A stretch of 64,000 nt of DNA from Hippophae tibetana. Lineage: Eukaryota > Streptophyta > Magnoliopsida > Rosales > Elaeagnaceae. The DNA lies in NCBI GenBank assembly GCA_037013495.1, contig CM072801.1, forward strand, positions 11,146,501 through 11,210,500, written 5' to 3'. Below are positions 23,657-41,500 of this stretch, one piece after another; within the stretch, counting starts at the first letter, position 1, and each line of letters starts with the position of its first letter. Position numbers and translations under genes: made by a program. The notes below the pieces were generated by a model. It saw only the letters and a list, made by a program, of their open reading frames with translations. It did no database searches and had not been told where the DNA came from.

Positions 23657-26600
23657 ATGGCAAAGCTTCTTCAAAAGGCTTTTGTTCTAAAACGCTCTCT
23701 TTCCACGACACAGGTTATGATTATATTCTCATCTTCTTTTCATTTTAGGTGTCTTATTTCTGACTCTGCTTTTTACCTCTGAACGTTTTTTGAAAAAAAT
23801 TCTGATTGTCAAAGCTATTGTTCATCAAGTGTATATGTATACACTGTAACATATATCATTGCAAAGTTTGTTAAATTTGTATATACTGTATTATTAAAAC
23901 GCTGGTTATTGCTACAAAATATGATCCTTGTAAAATTTTGTAAATTAGGTTTAATAAAGGGAAAAATGGTGTACTTTTTTACTTACCATTTGTATTTTCT
24001 ATTTATTATTAGCTAACCCAAGTGTGTTTAAGTATTTTTTTTAATTATTGAGTTAATTGTGTTTTGACGTTTATGGATTGGGCATTACGTAACATGTTTG
24101 GGTATTAGTGATATGCAGGGAATATGTAGAAGAGGGTTATTTGGGACATCTACTCAAGTTTGCTATTTTGCTTCTGGAGGTGCTTCAAGTTCTTTCAATA
24201 TGACTTGTGTTTGGGGTGACTTGAGATTTATCACTATTTTGTTTTATCTTTCTGTGTGTTTTATTTAGAGTCTATGAACATCCAGGTTTGGTTGCATACA
24301 TATTCATGAAAAAGCTCTCTGAACTATAGAAAATGAAGTCTAAAAGAAGATTTTGCTAATTCGATGAACATTAAAGAAGGTAGGTTGTGGATCATTGGAT
24401 TCATGACGTGTATTTATTTTTATGACTTTTGTGTGAGGAATTGCATAAAATGGAACTTATGTTGTTTGTATCATAACAATTAATATGCGATACTAAATCA
24501 CCAGTTTTTGTTTTGATTTCTCTAAATATGCTCCAAATGTTGCCATTTTTTCCTCTCTTTTCCCTATGGTTTTCCGCATGTATGACTGGCGATTTACGAC
24601 TTGATTATTAGAAGATAATGCTTTTTGTTCATCTGTTTAAACTATGTGAGGTTTCTTGGCATCTTAAATTACTGTGTATATAGGTAGGAGGAAATCTAAG
24701 TCAGATGGAAGTGATTCTGGTGGGGAATCAATGTCAAAGAAAGAATTAGCTTTGCAGCAAGCATTGGATCAGATTACTTCCTCATTTGGGAAGGAGTCTA
24801 TCATGTGGCTTGGTAGGTCTGGATCGGCTAGAAATGTTGCTGTGTGTTCTACAGGTTCTTTTTCTCTGGATATAGCACTGGGTATCGGTGGACTCCCAAA
24901 GGTGCTTTTCAACTTTTCAAAAGGACTACTATTCTCATCTTGCATATATAGTTAAGTTATACTTTTTTGTCAAATGTAATTGTGTGCTGTCTCTGATATG
25001 CCTTTAATGGAGTTCTTTAGGGACGAGTGGTGGAGATATATGGACCTGAGGCTTCTGGAAAAACGACTCTTGCTCTTCATGTGATAGCTGAGTCACAGAA
25101 ACAAGGAGGTTATTATTTTATATCTGTAAAAATATCTTTCTAATTGCATCGGTATTGATAATGTGGATGGAGTACTTGATATTTGTACACAGGACTGCTG
25201 TGAATTTATCTGAATGTAGGTTAGGAGGTTATCTTTGTGTTTTTTTAGATCATATGGTATTGGTTCGGACATGTGACTTGAAACGAGAAGGGAGTCCTAT
25301 CTGCCAAAGCATTGGGTGAAGTGGTGAACCTATTACCTTTCGGTTGATAAGAAGTGAAACAGTAATCTTCTTGGGTTTTGCTGCAAAAATAGAGGGGGAG
25401 GGGTACTATGGCGGGGTGGAGAACCAGCATAGTGTTTAATACTATGAAATGCAAATTGTTTGCTCATTCCCATTTTGCAAACTTTCCACATTGCTCTTTG
25501 TTCTATTTGATGATTAGCTAGTCAGTTTGGCTGGTTCACTATGTTCTAGCTGACTAATTCTTAGTTCTCTTCTGATGAATCCTTACTTGGTTGAATGGCA
25601 TTTGATGAATTTTTAGGATTAGTAATACTTCTTTCTGATCTATAACCTGCTTTATTTTATTTTTTTTGTTCAGAGGCTTACTTTCTCACAATTTAGTCCG
25701 TGTGAACTGACTGAAAAATCTTCTGGCTTTTGTTCTATATTTTGCTTTGAGATTGAGAGAAACGTAACTTCTTCTCTTATTTGTTTGTAACTCCTGTCCT
25801 GATTTTGCTATATTTTTGTTACCATGTTGATGTAGGTTGCTGTGTTTTTGTTGATGCTGAGCATGCTCTTGATCCTGTACTTGCTGAAGCTATTGGTGTT
25901 AATCCTGAAAATCTACTTCTTTCACAACCTGATTGTGGAGAACAAGCTCTTAGTCTTGTGGATACTCTTGTCCGAAGTGGTTCAGTTGATGTTGTTGTTG
26001 TTGATAGTGTAAGTTGCAATTTTAAGATACTTTGGATGTTCTCTACTAAGCTTTTAGAATTATTGTCATTTAAGGATATTTTGGGGGTAACCCTCATTTC
26101 CCACTTGTATGATAACTTATTTTGTAGCAGAAACTCTTAGTATAAGCCCTAGTAAATTAGAGTAATTGTTTTATGAACCAATCTACTTAATCACAGCTTT
26201 TACTCCACGAACTGAACCGCAATCTAATATGGTCTCACTTCTGTGGCTTATTTTTTATTTCTTTTACGATTTTATCTTCTCTGTGCCGTTTGCAAAAATA
26301 AAAAGTAAAAAAAGGGCCATGAACAGTCGTGGAAGTATAACTCGTGTTGAATATACTTATTCTTGTTTTATTATGTATGGAAGGAAATCTGTCAGATTTA
26401 AGTTCTTATAAAACTGGTATTGCTTTGGTTATGGCTGAGGGTAGGTAGCTGCACTTGTGCCTAAAGGTGAACTTGAAGGTGAAATGGGTGATGCTCATAT
26501 GGCAATGCAGGCTAGATTGATGAGTCAGGCACTTCGCAAATTAAGCCACTCCTTAGCTATATCACAGACTATATTAATATTTGTTAATCAGGTATTCACA

Positions 26601-27907
26601 TCCGTTTGAATTTTCTTTTCTCATTGTCTGAAACTAACATGTGAATTTCATCCATTTTTGAGTTATCGTACTGACCTCCTACGAGTAGTTTTAGTCCTAG
26701 AGTAATTTCACAATTTTAATGAAGTAATCTATAAATTGTACTGAAATTATTTATGATACTTTTGTCTCTTAAAAAGTTCTGGCTGAGTCACCACTGGGTT
26801 TGCTATTTGATTTGAGCCAATCAGTACCCACCATAGTCGAAATGTTTTATTTGGCAAGCTCTTAATTGAGTCGTCTTTAAGCTGAACTTGTTGCTCAAAG
26901 TTTGAGGTACTAGCTTGGTGTTTATTTAGAATTTGGACTTGGTTTAAATTTGGGGTTTGTTTGTTTGTAATTATACTAAAAGCAGTTTGAATCAAAAGTG
27001 GTTTCAAAACAAAATGCTTTCAGACAGAGATGGCAATTTCTTTTTCCTTTTTAGTTTAAAATCAATTTTACTGTTAGAAGCACTTATATGATCAAAGAAG
27101 CATAAACAAATTGACCCTTAATACATGCTAGGCTATGTATAGCATATTGTTTGAAAACAAGAGATTTTGTCCTCCTCCCTGAAGGTTGAAGAATATTTGA
27201 CACTTTATCTGTTTGACCTCTTGTCCATATGGAAGTACTTAATCTCCTAATTAATTGTCACTTTTATTTAGGTGAGATCAAAGCTTTCTACTTTTGGAGG
27301 ATTTGGTGGACCCACTGAAGTTACTTGTGGTGGCAATGCTTTGAAGTTCTATGCATCGGTTCGACTAAATATTAGGAGAACAGGATTTATCAAGAAGGGT
27401 GAAGAGGTACTAGTTCCGTTGGTTCATTCTCTACTTTTCTTTTGAGCTTTTGCCTTCAGGTATTTTCTCATTGTTTTAAAGCATTATTTTCTTGTTTGCT
27501 ACTTTGTTTTGCAGACTATAGGGAGTCAAGTTCTTGTAAAGATTGTGAAGAACAAACTTGCTCCTCCATTTAAAACCGTTCAACTCGAACTTGTGTTTGG
27601 GAAGGGAATATGTCAGGAATCAGAGATCATTGATTTAGGTTTAAAGCATAAAATCATTTCAAAAGCCGGTGCACATTATAACATTAATGGCCAGAGTTTC
27701 CATGGCAAGGATGCTTTGAAAAGATTTTTATCTGGTAATGATACTGTTTGTAAAGAACTAACAATGAAGCTCAGGGAGAAGCTACTAGGTGCTGACTTTG
27801 AAAGAGAAGCTGAAACAGAAAACTTAGACAGAAGCACCAAAGAGCAAATCGTTGCAGCTGAGTCTACGGATGAAGAAGCTATTGATGTGGTTGAAGTCAC
27901 TATGTAA
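23657..27907 (+). CDS. RECA2: Mitochondrial RecA recombinase (RECA2 type)
   Basis: Nuclear-encoded RecA homologue, 423 residues, for homologous recombination and repair of organelle DNA. The eight exons are 23657-23713, 24119-24179, 24684-24901, 25021-25108, 25836-26008, 26445-26591, 27272-27406 and 27515-27907. The N-terminus [19 protein letters not shown] is basic and Ser/Leu-rich with no acidic residue, as in a mitochondrial presequence. RecA core motifs are present: Walker A GPEASGKT (about 120-127), Walker B VDVVVVDS (about 192-199), the L1 block with [20 protein letters not shown], and the L2 block [19 protein letters not shown]. The KNKLAPPFK block follows. The tail after about residue 385 is acidic. 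Sequence alone does not separate RECA2 from RECA3 with certainty; the neighbouring NAP1 gene favours RECA2, since NAP1;2 and RECA2 adjoin in Arabidopsis by my recollection. Confidence 0.88.
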
Positions 27908-28389
27908 AGTTAAAGCTATCTTTGTTCCCATGGGGCTTGATGCTGTATGAGTACAACTGTTGTCTTCACCTGATCAAATGGAATCCTGCTTGCACAATCG
28001 GACTCAACTGCACATAGGTCTTAAACAACTGAATGACTCGCTTTTCTTGGTGCCTTATGATACAAATATGCTGACCACTATGTATATCATTGGTCATGTA
28101 GTGTACTGCATCCAAATTTTGCGGTTTATAACAAGCAATGTCGAAGCATGCTAGGGCAGTTGTTCAAAATCTGGGTAGTAGTCTGCAATATTAGGTTATA
28201 TTCTGTGGTTGTATACTATGGAAGTCAATGTAACTTATAGATAAACTCAAACACCTTGTCTGTATATTTTCATTGGGCAATTGAAAGGGTCACACATAGG
28301 GGTGGAGCCAGAATTCGTACTTTAGGGGCCTTACTATCTAGATTGTCATGGTAATGATTTATAAAATATATATGTTTTTCCCTACGTGT

Positions 28390-28565
28390 AATCCATATGG
28401 TTTTAAGTGGCATTTTGATAATTATTTTAAGATGAGAATATACATTCAAAACTACTACTAATAAAAATAAGTAGTACTTCTCTTAAAATTATAAATAATG
28501 CTTCATAAGCTTTTAAAATTATCAAATACCCTTAAAAAGTTTTTTTGATTCATTTGAAAATATGG
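28390..28565. repeat. MITE-like fragment related to the 29020 element
   Basis: Shares 'taattattttaagatg..gaat..cattcaaaactact' and 'acttctcttaaa' stretches with 29020-29367. Ends are not defined. It lies downstream of the RecA gene. Confidence 0.4.
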
Positions 28566-29019
28566 TCATTCTCTCTCAAAAAGCGTAATTTGATGGAGAA
28601 TGAGAGAGGAACATCACTAGAATTAATTTCTTATTTCTTTTGAATAGAAACATTTCTATAATCAATAAATGAACACAACGCGGTCACCAATCTATTAACA
28701 AAGACATGAAGCAGGCAAAACCTAGTTGGATAATGCTGAATTGGGAAAACGTATCAGTTTTACTTGGTCAAGCAGCATAGGGAAACTGAGCAAGGGTGTT
28801 TCTCTGCTGGATCTCTGTGAGAATAGCTTCCATTACATTTACTTGCTTGCTCGGAGTCTCACAATTAACCAATCCACTAGCCTAGCCAGAAATATGCAAG
28901 TCTTTATCATCAATCATCTTCTCTTGTTTCGATTCCTCCTGCTTGTAGAATACATAATATATAAGTTTACTATTAACTGAAATCAGATTTCATTATAAAA
29001 TCACTCCATCATCAAAACT

Positions 29020-29367
29020 TAAGGGTCTATTAGGGCCAGCTTGGATGTGCCCATCTTAGAAGTGGTTTTAAGAGAAATTGTTTAAAATGAATATGTTTGG
29101 TTAGAAGTAATTTTATGAGAAGCATTTAGACATTTGGGATAAAAATGTTAGAAATGGTTTCGAGTGAGACTTTTATAATTATTTAAGATGGAATGATGCA
29201 TTCAAAACTACTTCTCTTGAAAGTAAGTATTTACTTCTCTTCAAAGTACAAATACTACTTCTCAAAAATTTTAAAGCACTTTTCATAAAAATTGCCAAAC
29301 AACCTTGAAAGTGCTTTAATCCATTTGAAATCACTTTCAACAAAAATTGGTTATAAATGGACCCTTA
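29020..29367. mobile_element. MITE-like element with TAAGGGTC ends
   Basis: The left end reads TAAGGGTCTATTA, and the right end on the other strand reads TAAGGGTCCATTT. The interior has inverted 'ttgg..aagtggtttt' and 'ccaaacaaccttgaaagtgctttaa' pieces. Diverged relatives lie at 28390-28565 and 34913-35150. No target duplication was seen and there is no coding frame. Confidence 0.5.
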
Positions 29368-29496
29368 GTTTCTGTTTTTGGGACCTTGTAGAAGCGGTTC
29401 ATAGTAAAAAATACACTTCATGACGAAACAAGAAAAAAAAATTCAAAAACGCTTTCAGGCTCAAAAAGCACATTTTGTGCACCACAAAGCAAACCC

Positions 29497-32400
29497 TTAA
29501 GGAGGCGATAGATATATTGTTATGTTATATCTTACTAGTTCAGACTTCAGTAAATCAATTTTTTCCTTCAAGTCTGAAACATGATGCAACAATGCCTGCA
29601 AAAAGAAAGAAAATCTATAAGGGGAAAGCAGATACAGTAAACACAAGTTTCAGTTGAGATTCAAGTAGAGACATAAACAAAATTATCTATTGATATTGTC
29701 ACCTCTCGTCTCTGTAGTTCGATTGAACGAGCCAACGCCTGCCTTCTTGTCAATAAATTTCCAGGTTTTAATTTAATAGGACACTTATAGTTCTTCCCAC
29801 GATAGACAATAATTGCATAGCCCTTTGTAGTTTTATCCAAAGATACTAACACCCCACCACTTTCAGCTTCCAAATCAATAGCAATATGCTTCAATTGTCC
29901 AAAACTCTTTCCTCTAACAATTATCTTTACCAATTCCCTGAATTTCCAGTGCAAGTGCATATTCTCTATGGTACCATCATATACCCCTCGCTTCCCTGAA
30001 ACCAATAAATAAATATATAAAAAAAATTAAAAAAATTACTCAGTTGAAGACTCTCCACAAAAATGCATTGCATTCAGAACAATTGTGGTTATTCTAACCA
30101 AGAGGCAGATATGGTTTCATGCTCAGTCCAATTTTACGAAACAGAAATCTTTCTTCATCAGTTAATGTTTCCGAGTCATCCGGGAGCTTCATTGGTTCCA
30201 AATCTTCCTGCACCTTTGCCAAGTCTTGTTCAGCCTTTCTGAGCTTTCCTTTGGCCTAAGGCCACATGGGATAGTAGGATGAAACCACGTTAAAAATGGA
30301 TAATAAGAGGTCCAGTTCGTCAGAATACTTTTGTGGTATGAAGAACTCAGTTAATGACTTACAAGCGATAGTTTATTTTCAAGGTGTCTGACTAATGATG
30401 CGTGTTTAGCCAGAGTTGAATCTCTCATCATTTTTTCAACATCTATACTGGTATGTTGATTTCCCCAATGAGCAGTTGCTGCCTTGGTTTCAGCAAGTGT
30501 TCCAGCAACCAATTGATCTGAAGTTTTGACTTTTGACTCAATGAAGGCCGAGGCTGTTTGGCGAGCTCTTTCTTCCTCATCCTGTTGGCGATCTCTAATC
30601 TGTCTCCTTTCTTTCAAGGTCTTGGTAACAACTGGTGGCAAGAAGTCATTACCCCGGTAAAAGACAATAAATTCCTTGTTTCTAGATAGAAGTGTTCCTC
30701 CTGTCAATTTCTTAAGACATGAAAATGAATGGTGTAAGCAAAAAAGAGCACTGACAGGTTGGAGTTTTCAGAATCCACTTTATCACAAGATACAAAGGAC
30801 TTTAATAACAGATAATACAGATAAAATAAAATGACATTTTGAGGATGAGAAAGAAAGAATAAGACACATAAATATCAAACTTTTTTTAAATTTTTTAACA
30901 ACTAATTATTAAGATGGATGAATTAGTCAAAAAGAAAATCCACTAATCAAATGCAACAGTTATATGTGTCACCTTGAGTTCCTCTGCCATCCTATCATTA
31001 GATGTATTCGGTACTCCACGTTTGATGGCTATCTTAGCAATAGCACTCTTTTCCCACAGCTTCACCATGGCCTTAGCTAGACCTTGCAGTTCTCTGTTCC
31101 TCCCTGAAAAACATATTAAAAGAAATACATATGATTTGTTATTGTAACCAACTAAACAAAATAAAACCCACTTTGTTTTTCATACCTAGAGCAAAATGTG
31201 GGGGCATGATTCTTGCAAGCCTACGGAATTTCGTCATCTCATGATTTCTTAGACTATGTTTTATCCCATGAGGAAGAAGTCTGAATGGAGTCCTATAACC
31301 GGGAACCACAGGAGGTAGCATGTCAGCATCAACAGGCAATGGCTCAGTGCCCATCCAATCCTTAAAACGCGGACCTAACTCATCTAGGAAATGGTTCAGA
31401 TCACTCAAATTCACTTCTTCTTTGGGTGGATCTTTGAAAGTTTCTGCAGAATCACGAATCAATGACTGCATTGTTTCAACTGTATCTTTTGCTCCCTGAT
31501 TTTGTCCGGGATCATTTGTGACATCCTTTGGTTCTAGAAACTTATCTGTGATTGTCTTTTTTTCTTCAATAAATGATTTTACACAGGGAAGATTGTAAGA
31601 CGTCCCTCTGTATAAGACCACTAAACTACCCGATCTCCAAATTACCATACCTCCAGTCCTGTTCTGATAAAGAACAAAGGATAGCTCATATAAGTCACTA
31701 TGAGCTCAATTCTACAAACAATAGCCAAACACACAAGTAGCTAGCAAATGCATTGACTAAATAAATGTTGTAGCTGTCCAAACACATATTTGGATTCTGG
31801 GAGTCATTAAACCTAAAATACACCACCTGGAAACCTCAAGATCATCAAACTTGTAGTGTAAATTTGACCTAAAGAATTATTAGTCATGAAAGAAATAGCG
31901 AAGTAAAGAATGTATCAACACTTTCAGCCTATGTTACAAGTACACTGGGTGTCCCAAAATTTTCGATTCATATGAGGTTGTCGGACACCTTTTTTTCCCT
32001 TCAATTTTCTGTTAATTTTCACCAATTTGGAGTATCAAGTACCCATACTGTGTTCATATCGTGTCGCATAGACACGGGCATGAAAATGATGAGTATGTGT
32101 AACATAGCTTTCAGCCAAAAAATAGAATTAATCTAATATAGATTGGGATTGCAACTATTTTACAATATTTGCTTAAATTTGATTGATGCTATGTCATTCT
32201 AAACTCCATCAACACTGTGTATCTACATATCTATGTAACTAATTTAAAAATGACATTTTTTTGAAATATGCATAACTCAAAACTATAGCTATATTTCATT
32301 ATAATCTAAAGCCTTCAACTAAAATAAAAATGTATCAAAATTACCTCTAAAATCTCACGGGTCCTTTTCATATTATGTGAAAGAGGCTCTTCAAATTTTA

Positions 32401-33439
32401 ACTTCACCACTTCATCCAACTTCCACTTCTCACGAATTTGGTCCACCAATGCCTGCGTAATGCCAATAGCTCCAACTTTTGTTCTCTCAACCATCCTTAA
32501 AGAGATATTCCTTAGCCTCTGCAACTCGTGTTCAGGAAGAAGCCTCTCTGCCAACAAGAAGTCACTCCTCTTTCTCAAATTCCCCGTTTGTCCTTCCCCA
32601 AAATTCAGCTTCTCTTCTCTTTTCCATGGCAAACCAGTTGAATCACTAGAACTATCATCATAATCCTCCAAATTAGCTCCATATATGTTTTTCCCAGGTG
32701 GGTTTTCATTCCAAAAAACGCTGTTTACCCCAATATTAGTCGTTCTTATCTTCTCTTTCAAATTCCCATTTGAAAATTCACCATCATCTGCATCAAATTT
32801 ATTCACAAACCCATTATCACCATCAATTTCTGCCTCTTCAAAACTTCCCAGCCTTTCATTGTCAGAATTACCGCTAAACCCATCAGAATACTCGCCTATC
32901 AAACCACTGTTTGTATATGATTCAGGCTCAGAATCCACCTGGGGTTCAAAGGGTTTTGTTCGATGAACCCAAGGAGCTGAAATTGCATTGCTTAGTCGGC
33001 CAAAGCTCACCGTTTCACTGGCATCATCTTCTTCCTCAAATGCACTAACACCAGAAGATTCTCGGCTTCCCTTCACTTCCTCCTCCTTTTCTTCTTCCCG
33101 ATTTTCTCGTATTCGTGGTTCCTCTTGCCAAGGAAATTTCTCCCTCGTAGAACCGATTTTCACAGACCATTTATTTTGAACTTGCTCTAAGAAGCTGGGC
33201 TTGAGCTTCCTCTTATTCTTTGTGGTCTCAATCGCAACTTTAATTCGTCGAGGTTGCTGCTGAGTCTCAATTTGGACTACCTTATTAGAACAGTAAACTC
33301 TAAATTTGAGAGAAGTGACATTGTCGAAGTAGTAGGATCGAGGCTGTGAGAGAACGAAGTTCAGAGAATTGGACGTCGAGGATTTACAAGCAGAAGAACA
33401 ACAAGTACTTTGATTTAGTAACAATGGTGAGAACGCCAT
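29497..33439 (-). CDS. CFM3: CRM-domain organelle intron-splicing factor (CFM3 type)
   Basis: Protein of 866 residues with three CRM (YhbY-like) RNA-binding domains, a family that splices group II introns in chloroplasts and mitochondria. The exons are 32345-33439, 31186-31663, 30973-31103, 30363-30710, 30099-30255, 29703-29995 and 29497-29595; all phases agree. The start at 33439 is preferred over the open frame that runs upstream to 33811, because [20 protein letters not shown] begins a typical transit peptide. An acidic linker (about 80-290) follows. CRM1 spans about 310-390 ([18 protein letters not shown], ending GSLVVLYRG). CRM2 spans about 505-590 ([12 protein letters not shown], ending [10 protein letters not shown]) and CRM3 about 715-810 (ELVKIIVRG, ending [11 protein letters not shown]). 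The C-terminus [19 protein letters not shown] is a short coiled coil usual in CFM3. CFM2 has four CRM domains, so it is less likely. Confidence 0.87.
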
Positions 33440-33504
33440 CAAAAGTGCAAACGATATTACTTTACTTCTTACGATTTTATTATACCAAATCCATAAAATA
33501 TTTT

Positions 33505-33679
33505 TGGGCTCAAACAAGTTAAAACTCGAAAGCCCATTAATCAATAAATAAAAATCTCTAAAGCGACCCAATTGATTTGGTAAGGCCCAAATTTTAGTTT
33601 GGGCTAAACCAATCATTGGCCTTTTGTTTACTGTCAGACAGATATAACACCACAAAAGGCCGTCCCTGGTTAAGGCCCA
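33505..33679. promoter_or_regulatory. Cluster of five site II (TGGGCY) motifs upstream of CFM3
   Basis: TGGGCT or TGGGCC occurs at 33505-33510 and 33600-33605 on the plus strand, and as AGCCCA or GGCCCA at 33531-33536, 33584-33589 and 33674-33679. Site II elements bind TCP factors and drive many organelle-biogenesis genes in Arabidopsis. Five in 175 bp directly upstream of the start codon is well above chance in such AT-rich DNA. Confidence 0.55.
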
Positions 33680-34189
33680 CCAATGAAGAGCAAAATTCAG
33701 AAATTGTTGAAAGCTTCTCTCTCTCTCTGATATCGATGATAAAAAGTAAAAGTTCATATGTATATTAACACGAAAAATTAGATCTGCAAACACTTTTAGA
33801 AACACATTCATACCTTTCTACTACATATCATAGCATATATTTAATTAGTTGATTTTTTAATTTTATTACTTATGCTAAAAATAGATAAAATATCATCACC
33901 TAAGGTAGATATAGGATCATCATTTATTTTATTATAAATAATATTTATTCTATCACAAGTTCAAATATTATCAATGTGAGCACATCCATATATCAATGTA
34001 TAAAAGAAAAAAAGAAGATAAAAGATAAAAGTAACGTATAATTTAATTAAAATATTATATATTAATTGTAATTTAAGAGTGATTAAACAAGGATATATGT
34101 ATTTTATATGCGGAATTTAAGATAACTAATTAAGACAGAAATACTACAATTTAGAACTCTAGCTTGCCAACTTCTTGTGAACTTAAATA

Positions 34190-38589
<4,400 letters not shown>

Positions 38590-41500
38590 TTTTCTAAGAG
38601 ACAATATTGAAGTTTGTAGAGAGATACTTTTTTTATATAGTGAAAATAATGAAAAGGCATAGGCCAATATTTATAGCGAGAGAGATCACAAGATCAGAAG
38701 AAGTCAAGAAGATCACTTGTTTAGGAAGAGAAAATAATAACAATAAAAAGTTGTATGTCAACGGAGAAAGAAAATCAAAATATTTACCTATCTTTTTTTT
38801 TATATATTTTTAAAGGATAATAATATTATCATAATTACTTTTTTATATTATCACAATATAAATTATTATTTTTTATTATGGTAATAAAAAAAAATATTAC
38901 AACATATGCTTAAATATATCACTTTATTTTTTTTTCTTCCCTCCTCTGCCTAATATAAAAACTTGTTGGCTTTTAGATTGAAGAGAAGAGTGGCGTTTGG
39001 TAAGGACGAGATGTCGTTTTTTGATGGCAACTTGTTTGTATGCTTTTTCCAAAGATAAGCTAATTAGAACAAGATTTCTTGGATCTGTTAAAATCTCTGC
39101 CTGCCTTTTAACCGATACGCACGGCATGACCTTATGTACCTCAGATAATAACTTGTTAATTACTATTAAAATATACTTAATGCGATATTATATATATCAA
39201 TAAAATTTGATAATGGTACAATTTGTTTTTTAAAGAACACAAATATCCATCAAAAGTAAGAAAAAAAATCTAATTAGTATAAAATATACTAAAAAAAACA
39301 ATAAATAATACATCTTTTCAATCTAGATGATAAGAAATGATAAACTAATTTATGTAAGTGAAATCAAGTTGAGTCAAACATAATCAAATTTTATATTTTA
39401 TAAGCCAAATAAGTTGTTTTGGTTTTAGAAATGTAAAAACTGATTTATGTTAGTCATTTAATGTTTTAAAGTTTACAAACTAACACTTAATTAAACTTAC
39501 TAAAACATATATTTATTTTTTAATTTTATACATTTATAATACATATATCATATATAACTATATATTTATAATTATCTAACTTAAGTTATATTTCTATGTC
39601 AATTAAGAATGAAAAACAACTTGTATTATTCTTCTCTTGTGTTCATTTAAATAAAAAGAATACTATAACTAATTAAAAATAATAATTATTTTTGTTTTTA
39701 AATTATCAATAATTTATTTATTTTCAAGAATTCTTGTCTAAGTAAAAATTGATGTAAAATTTTAATTTAAATATTAATATGTAATTTTTTAATTAAATAA
39801 TAAATCTTATTTATTAGTTTAATATTAATATAAAATTAAAATAATTTAAATTAACTTAAAAAATAATTAGTTTAAACTACAAACAAAACCTATCAAACTA
39901 ATATAAATAAATTAATCTAATTTTAACCGATATTTTATAGGTAAATTTTGATTTTTGATTTAAAAAATCAATATCTATTAATTCGGTTAATATTTTAAGT
40001 AAAAATAGACTAAAATCCAACTATATACACCCCCAACTAAATCATCTTTTCATTAGAAAAATCAGTAATTAAATAAATATATTAGTGTGAAATGTTTAAT
40101 TAGCTTATAAGGTAATGATATCTATTCAATTTCATATTAAAAATAAAAAAATAAGTAAATTTGAGTGTAGAAATATATGTAATGGTTTATTTAAAATATA
40201 TATAGCAAAGAATGAGTCTCTCTCTCCCTCTTCACACACTCATAATGTAGCTTCGTGTTTTATCAAATTCCCGAGGTTAGTTGGAGTATTTGAATTTTGC
40301 TATCTAACAATTTCAACTTATTATACACGCATGTAATTGAGTTGCACATTTTTAAACTAGGTTACATAAATATGCAGCAAGTGTTAAAATTATTAGATTA
40401 CGAAGTTTTAATCGATTTAATTTCATAATATAATTATTTTTAACCTTTAAAATTATTATATTTTTAAAATTAAAACTTTAATAAATTAAGTTTAACTGTA
40501 TAATATAATAATTTATATTATTTTTATAAGAAATATAAAACTACTTATAACAATGGTTATATTTTTAGGTAATTAAACTCGATCAATTTAATTTCTTTAT
40601 TTTTTATCACGTGTTATAAATTCTATTATTATAAAAATTGAATATAATTAATCTCATAATTAAAAATAAATACTTTAATCTCATAATTATTAAAATTATG
40701 TATTTTATTTATAAGAGTAAAATATATTTTTATATTAAAATATCTTATTTTTATAAATTAAAGAATCAAATTAACTCACACATATATATATATATATATA
40801 TATATTAAAAATTAAATCAATTAAATCAATTAAATAATTGAAAATATCAAATTCGGATAGATGTATCTCATCCTATGCTTTGAATTTAAACTCATTCTTA
40901 TAGATAATTCCTATTTTTCTTAATATGATTTGATAAGTCCGTTGACAATTGATAGTCTTTCGCCAAATATTTATAAAATGAAAATTAATTGGCAGTGAGA
41001 TAATATAAAGCTTACGTAAAGTTAGAGGAATTTTTTTACTTATTCATACTAAGTCATAGTACCATGTAAGCATGATCATATTTCTTGATTTTGCTTACAT
41101 GTTTCCATGTTTTATTTCTTTAAATTACTTATCCATAAGTCAAATCTTATAATATATTTAGGGTAATATACCACACAATTACTTTTTTTTATTATCACAA
41201 GAAATTATTTAAATTATTTATTTTATTTTTATTATTAATTATATATTAATAATAATATTATTAGATAAAATGATTGCTATTAAAAAATAATTATATAATT
41301 GTGGTAATATTAATACCGTTTTCACAAAAACCATGTTAAAGAAATAAAAATAGGCCATCCAAAATCTTCTATTTATTTTTGTTGTTATTGAAAAAGTTAA
41401 TAAAGAAAAAAATTATATTTATAATAAATAATAGATAATGACAAAATATTAAGTTTGTTTTTGAACGGCGTAAATAATAATTAAAATAATAATTTTATTA

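Noticed and set aside
28290-28340. 'aggggtggagcc..aggggcc' motif common near plant repeat ends
   Set aside because: Only one short piece and no partner, so no element can be supported.
32315-33179. Plus-strand Ser/Pro-rich frames (32460-32663, 32685-32966, 32988-33179)
   Set aside because: Antisense to CFM3 exon 1 and explained by its acidic, Ser-rich codons.
33440-33811. In-frame extension of CFM3 upstream of 33439
   Set aside because: The extension is open by chance; it covers the site II promoter cluster, and the Met at 33439 starts a typical transit peptide.
40781-40804. (TA)n run
   Set aside because: Simple microsatellite, ordinary in AT-rich plant DNA; mentioned only within the gap entry.
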